In this document: positions 6,568 through 14,084 of the stretch, in pieces
Layout: each line of letters starts with the position of its first letter
How positions within the stretch are numbered: position 1 is the stretch's first letter
Assembly: GCA_964603785.1 (NCBI GenBank)
Contig: CAZRWD010000003.1
Span: 143,473 to 207,472, forward strand
DNA: 64,000 bases
Reading direction: 5' to 3'
DNA from: CAZRWD01 sp964603785
GTDB taxonomy: Bacteria; Fermentibacterota; Fermentibacteria; Fermentibacterales; Fermentibacteraceae
The notes under the pieces: model-generated
What the model saw: only the letters and a program-made list of their open reading frames with translations
Told to the model about the DNA's origin: nothing
The model's database searches: none
Program-made: the position numbers and the translations under genes

Positions 6568-9270
6568 CTACCACTCCAGCCCGATGCCGAATCGGATCAT
6601 CCTCGGGCGGCCGTAGACGTACGGGTTGCTCAGGGAACCGCCCGGATCGTGGTCGGGTCTGCCGTCGCCGTCCTGGTCGGCGTCGTACCAGGCGATCTCG
6701 GAGATGGTGTTGATGTTGCGACGGTCGAACACGTTCATGACCCAGCAGTAGACATCGAACGTGACAGGGCCCGCCCAGATCTGGCGGTTGACCTTGATGT
6801 CTGTGTCCATCGTCCAGGGGTAGCGCCTGCCGTTGATCTCGGGAGACGCCGTGCCCTGGCTGTCCTGCGTGTAGGGGAAGCCGGAGCCGTAGCTGAACTG
6901 CAGGTTGACGCCGAACCCCTCGAGGAACGGATAGGTGCCGATCCTGGGACCCTCGCCGCGCGGGATGCGGAAGTCGACGTTGGCGTTGATGGAGTGCCTC
7001 TGATCCCAGTCGAGGTAGGACTCGCGCTTCGGGATGATCCAGCCGGCCCAGAGGTAGCTGTAGTTCTGGGTGGCGCCCGAGGACTTGCCCTTGGCGACCT
7101 GGTAGGTGTAGTTCGCGCTGGCCGAGAGGAAGCCGCTAGGGCGGCGCATTATCGTGAGCTCGGCACCGCGGACGTTGCCGTAGTCGCCGTTGATGTAGCG
7201 GTCATAGGCGTCGACGGCGCTGTAGAAGTTCTTCTCGGTGTCGATCAGGCCGGTGATGTCCTTGTAGAAGCCGGTGATGTCCATGAGCGTGAAGTCGTCG
7301 AACTGGTGCTTCACGCCCACCTCGTAGGAGATGGTCTCCTCGGGCTCGAGATCGACGTTGCCGATCAGGGGGAAGGAGCCCGACAGGTCGTAGGAGGAGC
7401 CGTAGTACATCCTGTCGAACATGGGCATCTGGAAGTAGTGCCCGTAGGTGAAGTGCAGCACGTCGCGCTCGGTGATCGGGTGCGAGAAGCCCACGCGCGG
7501 GCTCAGATGGTACTTCATGGGAACTTCGATGGGGTTCACGATGTGGTCGGGGTCGCCCGGAGAGGTTCCCGGCGTGACGGGGTTCGAGGGGTCGGCCGGG
7601 TACTCGTCGAAGTTCGGGTCGAAGTAGTCGAACCTGAGACCTGCGTTAACGATCATGCCCCGGTACTCCATCTTGTCCTGGATGTACACGGCGCCCGAGT
7701 TGGGGAACGCATGGTAGCGGTTCAGGTAGATGTTGCCACCCGAGGCCGTGTCGACGCTGTAGTCGAAGACGTCGTAGTAGCGGGCCTCGAGGCCGGCCTT
7801 GATCTGGTGCTGCGTGGTGACCTGGCTGGTGATGTCGAACCTGGCCGTGGAGGTGGTGCTCTTGGTGTCGTTCCAGGCGTAGCGGCTCGCGCCCTGACGG
7901 TAGTAGCCGTCGGTGTCGACTATCCTGGTGGGCGTGTAGAGGAGCCAGTCGGCTATCGAATAGCCGTCACCCACCCAGCCGCCCTCCGGGTCGCGGATCT
8001 TGTAGGTGAACCGGGTGAAGTACTGGTTGACCTTGAGCTCCATGAAGGTGGCGTCGCTGAGGGTCTGGGTGAGGCCGACGCCGTAGCTGGTGTTGAGCCA
8101 GAACCTCGTGGGGAGGCCGTACCTGATGTCCTGCCCCCAGGCGAGGGTGTCGCCGGTGGTCTCGTCGATGTAGGGGGTCTCGAACCTGTTCCAGTCCCAC
8201 AGCGAGAAGCCCGCGATGCGGTCGAGGATGTAGCCCGTGAAGTTGAGCTTGGTGCGGGGGTTGGGCTTGACCGTGAGCTTCACGTTGGCGCTCCACTGGG
8301 TGCGCCAGTTGTTGAACTGGTACTCGTAGCGGCCCTCCTCGCCGCCGCCCGACTCCAGGAACTCGCCGGAGACGAAGAGGCGGACCTCGCCGGGGACCCT
8401 TATGCCCATGGCGGGGAGGAGGTAGCTGGTGAGGGGCTCGGGGCCGCCGACCGAACCCTCGAGGTTGAAGCGGGACTCGGAGAACGGGCCCGCGTCGCCG
8501 CGGTTGAACACCCAGGTGCGCCCGTCCTCGAAGCCGAGGGCCTGCCAGTCGTTGCCGTTGAAGCTGACCTCGCCGGTGTAGTTCGTCCCGCCCTCGCGGG
8601 TGACGATGTTGATGACGCCCGACTGGGCGTTGCCATACTCGGCCCCGAAGCCGCCGCTCATTATCGAGGTCTCGGACACGGCCGACATCGGGATGTCCGA
8701 GTTGAAGACGTTGGACGTCGGGTCGACCTGCGCCACGCCGTCGACGAGGTAGGCCACCTCGCCCGAGCGGCCGCCGCGCATGTGGAGGCCGCCGCGCTCG
8801 GTGGCGCCGGCCTGGCGGTTGATGACGTCCGTGATGCCGGCGACGGGCATGGTCCGGATCTCGTCGCGGCCGACGACCGTCATGGAGGCGGTGACGTCGC
8901 GGAGGATCATGCCCCTCTGGTCGGTGACCGTGATGACCGTGCTGCCGACCGTCTGCACGGACAGCTGGAAGTCGTAGCGCGTCGTGAGGTCGGCGCTGAC
9001 CTGGATGCCGTTGGCGGTCAGGTCGCCCATGCCGACCATCCGGGCCACGAGGTTGTACTCGCCCGGTTCCAGGTTGATGATGAAGTACTCGCCGTTGGCG
9101 TCGGTCATCGCACCGTAGGGGGTACCCACGATCATGACCGTCGCGCCGACCAGCGGACTGCCGGAGGTGTCGGTGACCCTCCCGGCAATCTTGCCGGTGG
9201 TACCCGCGCCAGCAGCTAGCGCAAGGCACAGGACCAGAGCGGCAGTTATCGCCGAAGCCCTTCCAAGCAC
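6568..9270 (-). CDS. TonB-dependent outer-membrane receptor with carboxypeptidase-regulatory-like N-domain
   Basis: 900 residues from the GTG at 9270, chosen because AGGAG lies exactly 8 bases upstream and it begins a compact signal peptide (VLGRASAITAALVLCLALAAG). The ATG at 9324 adds 18 polar residues and has no good site. After the signal: a CarboxypepD_reg-like beta-sandwich (GKIAGRVTDTSGSPLVGATV...), a plug domain (about residues 95-210, with MRGGRSGEVAYLVDGVAQVDP and GGFGAEYGNAQSGVINIVT), then a barrel ending RMIRFGIGLEW with the aromatic final residue. It imports a ligand that cannot be read from sequence; the type is SusC/oar-like. The downstream exbBDD-tonB set probably powers it. 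Confidence 0.85.
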   Translation of the reverse strand: MLGRASAITAALVLCLALAAGAGTTGKIAGRVTDTSGSPLVGATVMIVGTPYGAMTDANGEYFIINLEPGEYNLVARMVGMGDLTANGIQVSADLTTRYDFQLSVQTVGSTVITVTDQRGMILRDVTASMTVVGRDEIRTMPVAGITDVINRQAGATERGGLHMRGGRSGEVAYLVDGVAQVDPTSNVFNSDIPMSAVSETSIMSGGFGAEYGNAQSGVINIVTREGGTNYTGEVSFNGNDWQALGFEDGRTWVFNRGDAGPFSESRFNLEGSVGGPEPLTSYLLPAMGIRVPGEVRLFVSGEFLESGGGEEGRYEYQFNNWRTQWSANVKLTVKPNPRTKLNFTGYILDRIAGFSLWDWNRFETPYIDETTGDTLAWGQDIRYGLPTRFWLNTSYGVGLTQTLSDATFMELKVNQYFTRFTYKIRDPEGGWVGDGYSIADWLLYTPTRIVDTDGYYRQGASRYAWNDTKSTTSTARFDITSQVTTQHQIKAGLEARYYDVFDYSVDTASGGNIYLNRYHAFPNSGAVYIQDKMEYRGMIVNAGLRFDYFDPNFDEYPADPSNPVTPGTSPGDPDHIVNPIEVPMKYHLSPRVGFSHPITERDVLHFTYGHYFQMPMFDRMYYGSSYDLSGSFPLIGNVDLEPEETISYEVGVKHQFDDFTLMDITGFYKDITGLIDTEKNFYSAVDAYDRYINGDYGNVRGAELTIMRRPSGFLSASANYTYQVAKGKSSGATQNYSYLWAGWIIPKRESYLDWDQRHSINANVDFRIPRGEGPRIGTYPFLEGFGVNLQFSYGSGFPYTQDSQGTASPEINGRRYPWTMDTDIKVNRQIWAGPVTFDVYCWVMNVFDRRNINTISEIAWYDADQDGDGRPDHDPGGSLSNPYVYGRPRMIRFGIGLEW

Positions 9271-9435
9271 TGTTGACGCTCCTTTCCTTGACTGTGGAGT
9301 TGTTACCCTTTCCACACTTCTCATCCCGGCGGCCAGATCACCCCCTGTCGCCCCGGGAACTACGTTCTTCGCCTTTCCGGCGCTATTCCACGCCTGCCCC
9401 TCCGAAGGGCAGACTCAGCCTGTATTCCCTCTCCG
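9271..9435 (-). other. Structured 5' leader of receptor mRNA
   Basis: The predicted leader holds several small hairpins: CTGCCCT/AGGGGCAG with a TCGG loop, CGCC/GGCG around GGAAA, and TGTGGA/TCCACA (9293-9298 with 9311-9316) just before the ribosome site AGGAG (9279-9283). I found no B12 box, TPP or other riboswitch signature. It could regulate translation, but that is inference. Confidence 0.3.
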
Positions 9436-9441
9436 AAATCG

Positions 9442-9470
9442 AGGATACCAGCACCTCCGACCGCTGTCAA
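9442..9470 (-). promoter_or_regulatory. Sigma70-type promoter of the receptor-exb-ton operon
   Basis: On the minus strand TTGACA (9465-9470) is separated by 17 bases from TATCCT (9442-9447). The expected start of transcription is near 9435, which leaves a leader of about 165 bases before the GTG start of the receptor gene. Confidence 0.65.
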
Positions 9471-9490
9471 GCATTCATCCGGAGGCCTTC

Positions 9491-10147
9491 TCAGCCCAGC
9501 AGGCCCCCCAGTCCGGGGATCGTGGGAAGCCATTCGAACAGTAGGAACTGCGCCTGCCCGATCAGCAGGCTGATCCTCGCCATGACGGTGTATCCGAAGC
9601 TCGCTCCGAACGCGACCATCAGTATCGTTATCCCGACCTTCGCGGCACCGCCCGTGAAGCCGGTGTGCGCCTTCGAGAAGAAGAAGTAGACGAGGCCGCA
9701 CACGACTCCCGTCACCAGTATCAGGTTGTCGAGGAAGTTGGCGGCCCCCATGCCCGTGAGGGCGACGATGGTTCCCTCGACCTGTCCCAGGCAGTTCGTC
9801 TGCAGGGTGCTCACCAGGCTCAGGCCGGCCCCCGTGCCGACTATCATCGCCAGCGCGAGCCTCGACATGCCCGCGATCCTGGGCACGAGCCGCATCAGCA
9901 TGAAGAGCCCGAAGGCGCCGGGGACCAGCATCCAGTAGTCGGGAGTGCCGTCGGCGGCGCCCGTCAGCTCGTCCCAGAAGTTCGGTATGAGCACGTTCTC
10001 GATGTTGTATATGACCCAGTACCCTGCGCTCATCCCCACGAAGAGGTGCTCCGCGAACTTGTAGAAGGGGTTGTCCCTGTATAGGAAGCTGTAGAGCATC
10101 AGGGTGAGGATCGCTCCGAGCCAGATCCCCGTTATCTCCCAGTTCAT
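9491..10147 (-). CDS. Multi-pass membrane protein of the MutL/DUF6754 cluster
   Basis: 218 residues, strongly hydrophobic with about six membrane helices (for example WLGAILTLMLYSFLY, DYWMLVPGAFGLFMLMRLV, FLDNLILVTGVVCGLVYFFF, VGITILMVAFGASFGYTVM). The start has AAGGGGGT. Its start overlaps the previous gene's stop by 4 bases, so it is co-translated with the 286-residue protein. It is the last gene of the long minus-strand operon. I recognise no named family or active site. Its position implies a partner in the same membrane complex as the DUF6754-like protein. Confidence 0.8.
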   Translation of the reverse strand: MNWEITGIWLGAILTLMLYSFLYRDNPFYKFAEHLFVGMSAGYWVIYNIENVLIPNFWDELTGAADGTPDYWMLVPGAFGLFMLMRLVPRIAGMSRLALAMIVGTGAGLSLVSTLQTNCLGQVEGTIVALTGMGAANFLDNLILVTGVVCGLVYFFFSKAHTGFTGGAAKVGITILMVAFGASFGYTVMARISLLIGQAQFLLFEWLPTIPGLGGLLG

Positions 10148-11004
10148 CTCGAGACCCCCTTCCTGCGGTTCCTGACTGTCAGGAAGGTGATGTTCCCCAG
10201 GACTATGAACCCCATGATCACGAGGTGGGCCACGGACTGCGCGGCCATCCCCGGCGTGGCGGTCCCGGGAGGAGGGTCGTCGATGCCGGCCCTTATCATG
10301 GTCTCGTAGTCGGCGGCGCCCTTGAGCCCGCCGAGGAGACCTATCATCTGGCCCGTGCCGAGATATGTGTAGAACTCGGGAGCGCTCACCGCGGTGCAGC
10401 CGCCACCGACCGGGAGGCCGAACCGGTCCCCGGCCATCATCACCCAGGCATGGATGCCGGGGTCGCCCGCCGACAGCGAGATGACCAGATCGATGTCCTT
10501 CAGGCTCTGGACGCGGCCCAGCAGGGGGATGGAGTCATAGGGCATGCCGTCCTTGTCCTGCGGATAGACGGCCCGTATGGAGCTTCCCATCCTCACGATG
10601 GAGACGCCCGCCCCGACGGTGTAGCCGAGGTTGACCCAGTCCACGTACTGCACCGCCCCGAGACTGTCCCCCACGCTCGACAGGGCGTCCTGGGACAGGC
10701 TCGCCCCCTGCGGCCAGAGGGCCGTCGCTATGATCCTGTGGCCCCGGGTGAAGACGTGCTGGGCCAGGGCGACGGCCATGGGCTGGAGCTCGGGCATCGT
10801 CGAGGGGTCGTAGTCGTAGCTTATCAGTATCGTGGATCCCCCGGGCAGGGCGTCGATGTATCCGTAGAGGTCGCTGCTCGGACCCTCGCCGACCGGGATC
10901 GGGAAGTTCATCCGGAGAGCGAGCGGAACGAAGACGGAGAGGGCCATGAGGATGTAGATCACCCTCCGGTCGACCCTGTCCAGCTTTTCCAGGAGTCGTC
11001 TCAT
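10144..11004 (-). CDS. Membrane-anchored extracytoplasmic protein of unknown function
   Basis: 286 residues from the ATG at 11004, which overlaps the upstream stop in TGATG; the frame runs further upstream without a sensible start. There is one N-terminal helix (about residues 15-32, VIYILMALSVFVPLAL) and one near the C-terminus (about 255-278, SVAHLVIMGFIVLGNITFLTV), with about 220 residues between them. That middle part has alternating beta/alpha segments (GGSTILISYDYDPSTM, GHRIIATALWPQG, DIDLVISLSAGDPG), so it may be a Rossmann-like domain outside the membrane. No known motif is seen. Part of the six-gene uncharacterised cluster. Confidence 0.75.
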   Translation of the reverse strand: MRRLLEKLDRVDRRVIYILMALSVFVPLALRMNFPIPVGEGPSSDLYGYIDALPGGSTILISYDYDPSTMPELQPMAVALAQHVFTRGHRIIATALWPQGASLSQDALSSVGDSLGAVQYVDWVNLGYTVGAGVSIVRMGSSIRAVYPQDKDGMPYDSIPLLGRVQSLKDIDLVISLSAGDPGIHAWVMMAGDRFGLPVGGGCTAVSAPEFYTYLGTGQMIGLLGGLKGAADYETMIRAGIDDPPPGTATPGMAAQSVAHLVIMGFIVLGNITFLTVRNRRKGVSR

Positions 11005-11663
11005 CAGTCGGCACCTCCCAGATAGCTGCGCTCGATACCGAAGATCATCCTTAGGGAGGTCGCCACCACGCCCAGCGCGGCGCCGATCATGACGGCCCTC
11101 TGGCCCGCCATGTTGGGCACCTGCATTATCCACTCGGCCACCTCGCTGACGAGGTTGGGGTGCGCCCCGGCGGCCGCTCCCGGGAAGAGCCTCCAGATGA
11201 GGTCGCCTATGGGCACCCGGCCGAGCATGACGACGAACGCGGAGAGCAGCAGCAGGGTGGCCCGCCAGTTGGAGGAGCGGAAGGCCCGGAAGGCGGCGGA
11301 GGCCACGAAGAATGCCAGCAGGCTGAACATGGTCGCGCCCATGGGCACGATCATGTTCTGGAACAGGTAGTCGAAAGGCCTGCCCTCGACAACCCCGTAC
11401 CTCAGCCCGGTGACCATCATCAGGGCGAATCCGGCCAGGACCACCGGGCTGTACTTCCAGTTCCTGACCCTGTGCCGTATCCTGGAGAAGTGCACCTGGA
11501 CGAGATTGACGGCCCCGAGGAAGATCGCCGCCGAGGCCACGATCATGTACCAGTCGGTGAGCCCCTCGCCCATGGTGGAGACGGGCCTGTGGGGGATGAA
11601 GAAGTGCAGGATCATCAGGATGCCGCAGAAGAACGTCACCAGGAGCGGAAGAAGCATTCTCAC
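11004..11663 (-). CDS. Multi-pass membrane protein of the MutL/DUF6754 cluster
   Basis: 219 residues from the GTG at 11663, which has GGAGG seven bases upstream. About five to six membrane helices (LLPLLVTFFCGILMILHFF, MIVASAAIFLGAVNLVQV, VVLAGFALMMVTGL, MIVPMGATMFSLLAFFVAS, LLLLSAFVVMLGRV, MIGAALGVVATSLRMIFG). A basic loop (RIRHRVRNWKYS) sits between helices 2 and 3, probably cytoplasmic. No family is recognised. It lies 10 bases after the DUF6754-like gene and overlaps the next gene by one base. Confidence 0.75.
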   Translation of the reverse strand: MRMLLPLLVTFFCGILMILHFFIPHRPVSTMGEGLTDWYMIVASAAIFLGAVNLVQVHFSRIRHRVRNWKYSPVVLAGFALMMVTGLRYGVVEGRPFDYLFQNMIVPMGATMFSLLAFFVASAAFRAFRSSNWRATLLLLSAFVVMLGRVPIGDLIWRLFPGAAAGAHPNLVSEVAEWIMQVPNMAGQRAVMIGAALGVVATSLRMIFGIERSYLGGAD

Positions 11664-11673
11664 GGTCCGCCTC

Positions 11674-12867
11674 CTACTCGACGTGGAGCAGGAACCGCAG
11701 GAAGTCGGCCAGTCTCGAGGCCGGCTCCCATGCGGTGCCCACCGACGCGGCGGCTACGCCTACCACTATGAGGAACATTATCACGAGTTTCGCCGCGTCC
11801 TGCCCCTTCAGGCTGCCCAGGAGCTTCGGCTCGCGGGACAGGTATGCGCTGGCCGCGAACAGCTCCTCGCCTATGAGCGTGTAGTCGCAGGCCGCGATGA
11901 AGAAGGGCAGCTGGCTGACCATCGCGGTGCCGGCTATCTGGATCGCGCCCACGCTGCGGCCCGTCTCGGCCAGGATGAGGCTCTCGGCGTAGAAGGTGCC
12001 CAGGAGGAAGATCGCAGCGGGCCTCTGCCTCACCATCATCCCGTCGACTCCGGCGGCGTAGCCGAACTGGTCGTCGGTCAGGTAGTTGATGTTGTCGCGG
12101 CGGAAGGCGTCGGGCCGGCCGGCCTGCAGGTAGGCCTCCTTCACGACCTCCTGGGCCACGCTCATCACGACGCTCCTGGTGTTGGGCACCAGGAGGCTGG
12201 CCCCGTACTCGGCGGTCTTCGAGGCGACCCTCCCCAGGATCACCATGCTGGCGATGGTCTGTATGTCGTCCATGTCCATGATGCCGGGGATGTAGAGTAC
12301 GGGGCGTCCCATCTCGGTGGCCCTGCCGACCGCCTCGTCGACCGCGGCCAGACCGCCGATCTCCCTGATGAAGAGGCTGCGGCCGCGCTTGCCCCTCTCG
12401 ATGTACAGGATGATCACGCTGGACAGGAGGACGGTGATGACGAACATCCCCACCCTCCTGCTGTGGAACCACTGGGCGCTCGGGACGGCGGACATCATGA
12501 GGCTGCGGCCGACGGGGACGCCTCCGCTCCATGCCTCGAGGACGTATCCGTACTCGACGCCGTCCTCGAGCCCGTCGTCGCTCCACGACATCGATGCGCC
12601 GGAGACCCATCCGACCTCTTCGGCCACGCCTCCGCCGGACAACCTGAGGATCCTCACGGAATCGGGCAGGGCACCATCGGTCGAATAGGTCCACGAGAGG
12701 TCCAGCATGCCTCCGACGTCGTCCGGGGCGTCTGAGGCCTCGAACGAGTCTATCCTGGCCAGCGGCGCCGGCGGGGTGACCGCAGCCCCGGTCGAGTCGA
12801 CCGGGGCGGCCGCCGCCGTGCCGGACAGGATGGCCAGGAGAGGCAACATCAGCTCGCATCTCTTCAT
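11674..12867 (-). CDS. DUF6754-like membrane protein with N-terminal Fn3-like domain
   Basis: 397 residues from the ATG at 12867 (GGAGG upstream). Signal peptide (about residues 1-20), then a fibronectin-III-like domain (about 45-130: LDLSWTYSTDGALPDSVRIL...DGLEDGVEYGYVLEAW). A membrane helix follows (about 140-160, GMFVITVLLSSVIILYI) and then a cytoplasmic alpha/beta domain (VLYIPGIMDMDDIQTIASMVIL ... SLLVPNTRSVVMSVAQEVVKEAY ... VDGMMVRQRPAAIFLLGTFYAESL). Further helices lie near the C-terminus. I associate this cytoplasmic part with DUF6754, whose function is unknown; that match is from memory. The gene sits between a lipoyl/KOW-like protein and three membrane proteins. Confidence 0.75.
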   Translation of the reverse strand: MKRCELMLPLLAILSGTAAAAPVDSTGAAVTPPAPLARIDSFEASDAPDDVGGMLDLSWTYSTDGALPDSVRILRLSGGGVAEEVGWVSGASMSWSDDGLEDGVEYGYVLEAWSGGVPVGRSLMMSAVPSAQWFHSRRVGMFVITVLLSSVIILYIERGKRGRSLFIREIGGLAAVDEAVGRATEMGRPVLYIPGIMDMDDIQTIASMVILGRVASKTAEYGASLLVPNTRSVVMSVAQEVVKEAYLQAGRPDAFRRDNINYLTDDQFGYAAGVDGMMVRQRPAAIFLLGTFYAESLILAETGRSVGAIQIAGTAMVSQLPFFIAACDYTLIGEELFAASAYLSREPKLLGSLKGQDAAKLVIMFLIVVGVAAASVGTAWEPASRLADFLRFLLHVE

Positions 12868-12906
12868 CCGCCGCCTCCAAGCCCGTGTGTCAGGGCGCGA
12901 ATGCGA

Positions 12907-12928
12907 GGAGGGGGCCGCAGCCCCCTCC
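12907..12928. terminator. Perfect hairpin in the only sizeable gap of the operon
   Basis: ggagggggc (12907-12915) pairs with gccccctcc (12920-12928) around a 4-base loop. It lies in the 92-base gap between the lipoyl/KOW-like gene and the DUF6754-like gene. Without a T-tract it is more likely a partial terminator or processing/stability element than a full stop. Confidence 0.4.
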
Positions 12929-12959
12929 CATCCCGTGTACAGGAGCGGGAAGACCTTCG

Positions 12960-14081
12960 TCATTCCTCTATGAGCTCCACGTTGGCGCGGGGCACGACGG
13001 CCCGCGAGCCGTCAGCGAACTCGACCTCGAGCACCCTCACCCTGGCCTCGGTCTCGAGCAGCTGGAGCTCGGCCGGGAGGGCGGAGACCTTCCCGAGCAT
13101 GCCGAAGTACGGCGCCCTGATGACCCTGACGGGAGACCCGACGTCGAGCGCTCCGTGCTCGCGGTCCGTCTCCCTGCCCTTCACCTCCGGGCCGACCGGG
13201 ATCACGACCTCCGGCCGTATCACGCCGGCCCTGATCTGGGTCGCACCGTTGATGCTCGCGACCATGCCCGCACGGCTGCACAACAGGTCGAATGTGTTGC
13301 CGGCCATGTTCATCCTGCCGAAGCCCTCGGTCAGGATGAGGGTTATGCCCTTGTTCTCGTGCCCGGTGATCGCCACCCCGAGGTCGTAGCCCAGGAAGTC
13401 CTTCAGGTCCCTGTCGTCGAACCCTCCCGAGACCACCCCGCGCACGCCCGTCGAGACCGCCTTCCTGAGGGTCTCGTGGCTCACGAAGGAGCCTCCCACG
13501 AGGACCTTGCCCGCGCAGGCCGGGGTGACGAGATCGGGGGTGAGCTCCTGCTCGGGGGACTTCACGACCGGCATGATCTCGCCCCGGGTCTCGCCTCCTA
13601 TCCCGAAGATGCCCTGGACGAAGGTGGCCCGCGTCTCCACGACGACGCCCTCCTCCGGGATGACCTCGACTATCCTGCCCTTCACATAGGCCTCGATGGT
13701 GACGGGTATCGGGGGCTCGCGGAGGACGGCCTGGCCCGTCACCTTGTTGAAGCTCTCGAAGGTGCCCACTATGGGCGACCTGACGGTGTTCCTGAAGAGA
13801 CCGAACAGCCCCTTCGACTGGGCGAAGGGCTCGTTCTCGGCCAGCGGCTCGCCCTCGGCCTTCAGGAGGAGGGTCGGGATGTCCTCGGGCGGGACGCCCA
13901 TGATGTTGGCGAGGTTGATCATCTTGACGTTGCCGGGGAGTTCGGTGCTCGCGACGACCGTTCCGGCGTCGACCTCGTCGCCCGTCCCGACCGTCACCCG
14001 GCCCTTGAGCGGCAGGCGCCTCTCCTTGCGGACTATCGTCACATCTGCGACCCGGAGCCCCGGGGTGTATGCGAAAGCCAT
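12960..14081 (-). CDS. Uncharacterised protein with lipoyl-like N-domain and KOW-like C-domain, partner of MutL-like ATPase
   Basis: 373 residues; ATG with GGAGG upstream. The N-terminal about 75 residues (LPLKGRVTVGTGDEVDAGTVVASTELPG) have the look of a biotinyl/lipoyl-type beta-barrel, but no conserved modified-lysine motif (MKM or similar) is seen. A second beta-rich repeat is at about residues 115-175 (SPIVGTFESFNKVTGQAV...AYVKGRIVEVIPEEGVVVET). The C-terminus (about 315-373: VRVIRAPYFGMLGKVSALP...EFADGSRAVVPRANVELIEE) resembles a KOW/SH3-like barrel. No membrane helix. The gene is 3 bases from the MutL-like gene, so the two products very likely work together. The molecular role is unknown. 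Confidence 0.75.
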   Translation of the reverse strand: MAFAYTPGLRVADVTIVRKERRLPLKGRVTVGTGDEVDAGTVVASTELPGNVKMINLANIMGVPPEDIPTLLLKAEGEPLAENEPFAQSKGLFGLFRNTVRSPIVGTFESFNKVTGQAVLREPPIPVTIEAYVKGRIVEVIPEEGVVVETRATFVQGIFGIGGETRGEIMPVVKSPEQELTPDLVTPACAGKVLVGGSFVSHETLRKAVSTGVRGVVSGGFDDRDLKDFLGYDLGVAITGHENKGITLILTEGFGRMNMAGNTFDLLCSRAGMVASINGATQIRAGVIRPEVVIPVGPEVKGRETDREHGALDVGSPVRVIRAPYFGMLGKVSALPAELQLLETEARVRVLEVEFADGSRAVVPRANVELIEE

Positions 14082-14084
14082 ATC

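Noticed and set aside
6649..9219. 856-codon plus-strand frame
   Set aside because: Antisense of the TonB-dependent receptor; no domain or ribosome site.
9271..9435. Cobalamin or TPP riboswitch before the receptor
   Set aside because: No B12 box and no ACCUGAUC-type TPP motif could be found; only hairpins of unknown meaning remain.
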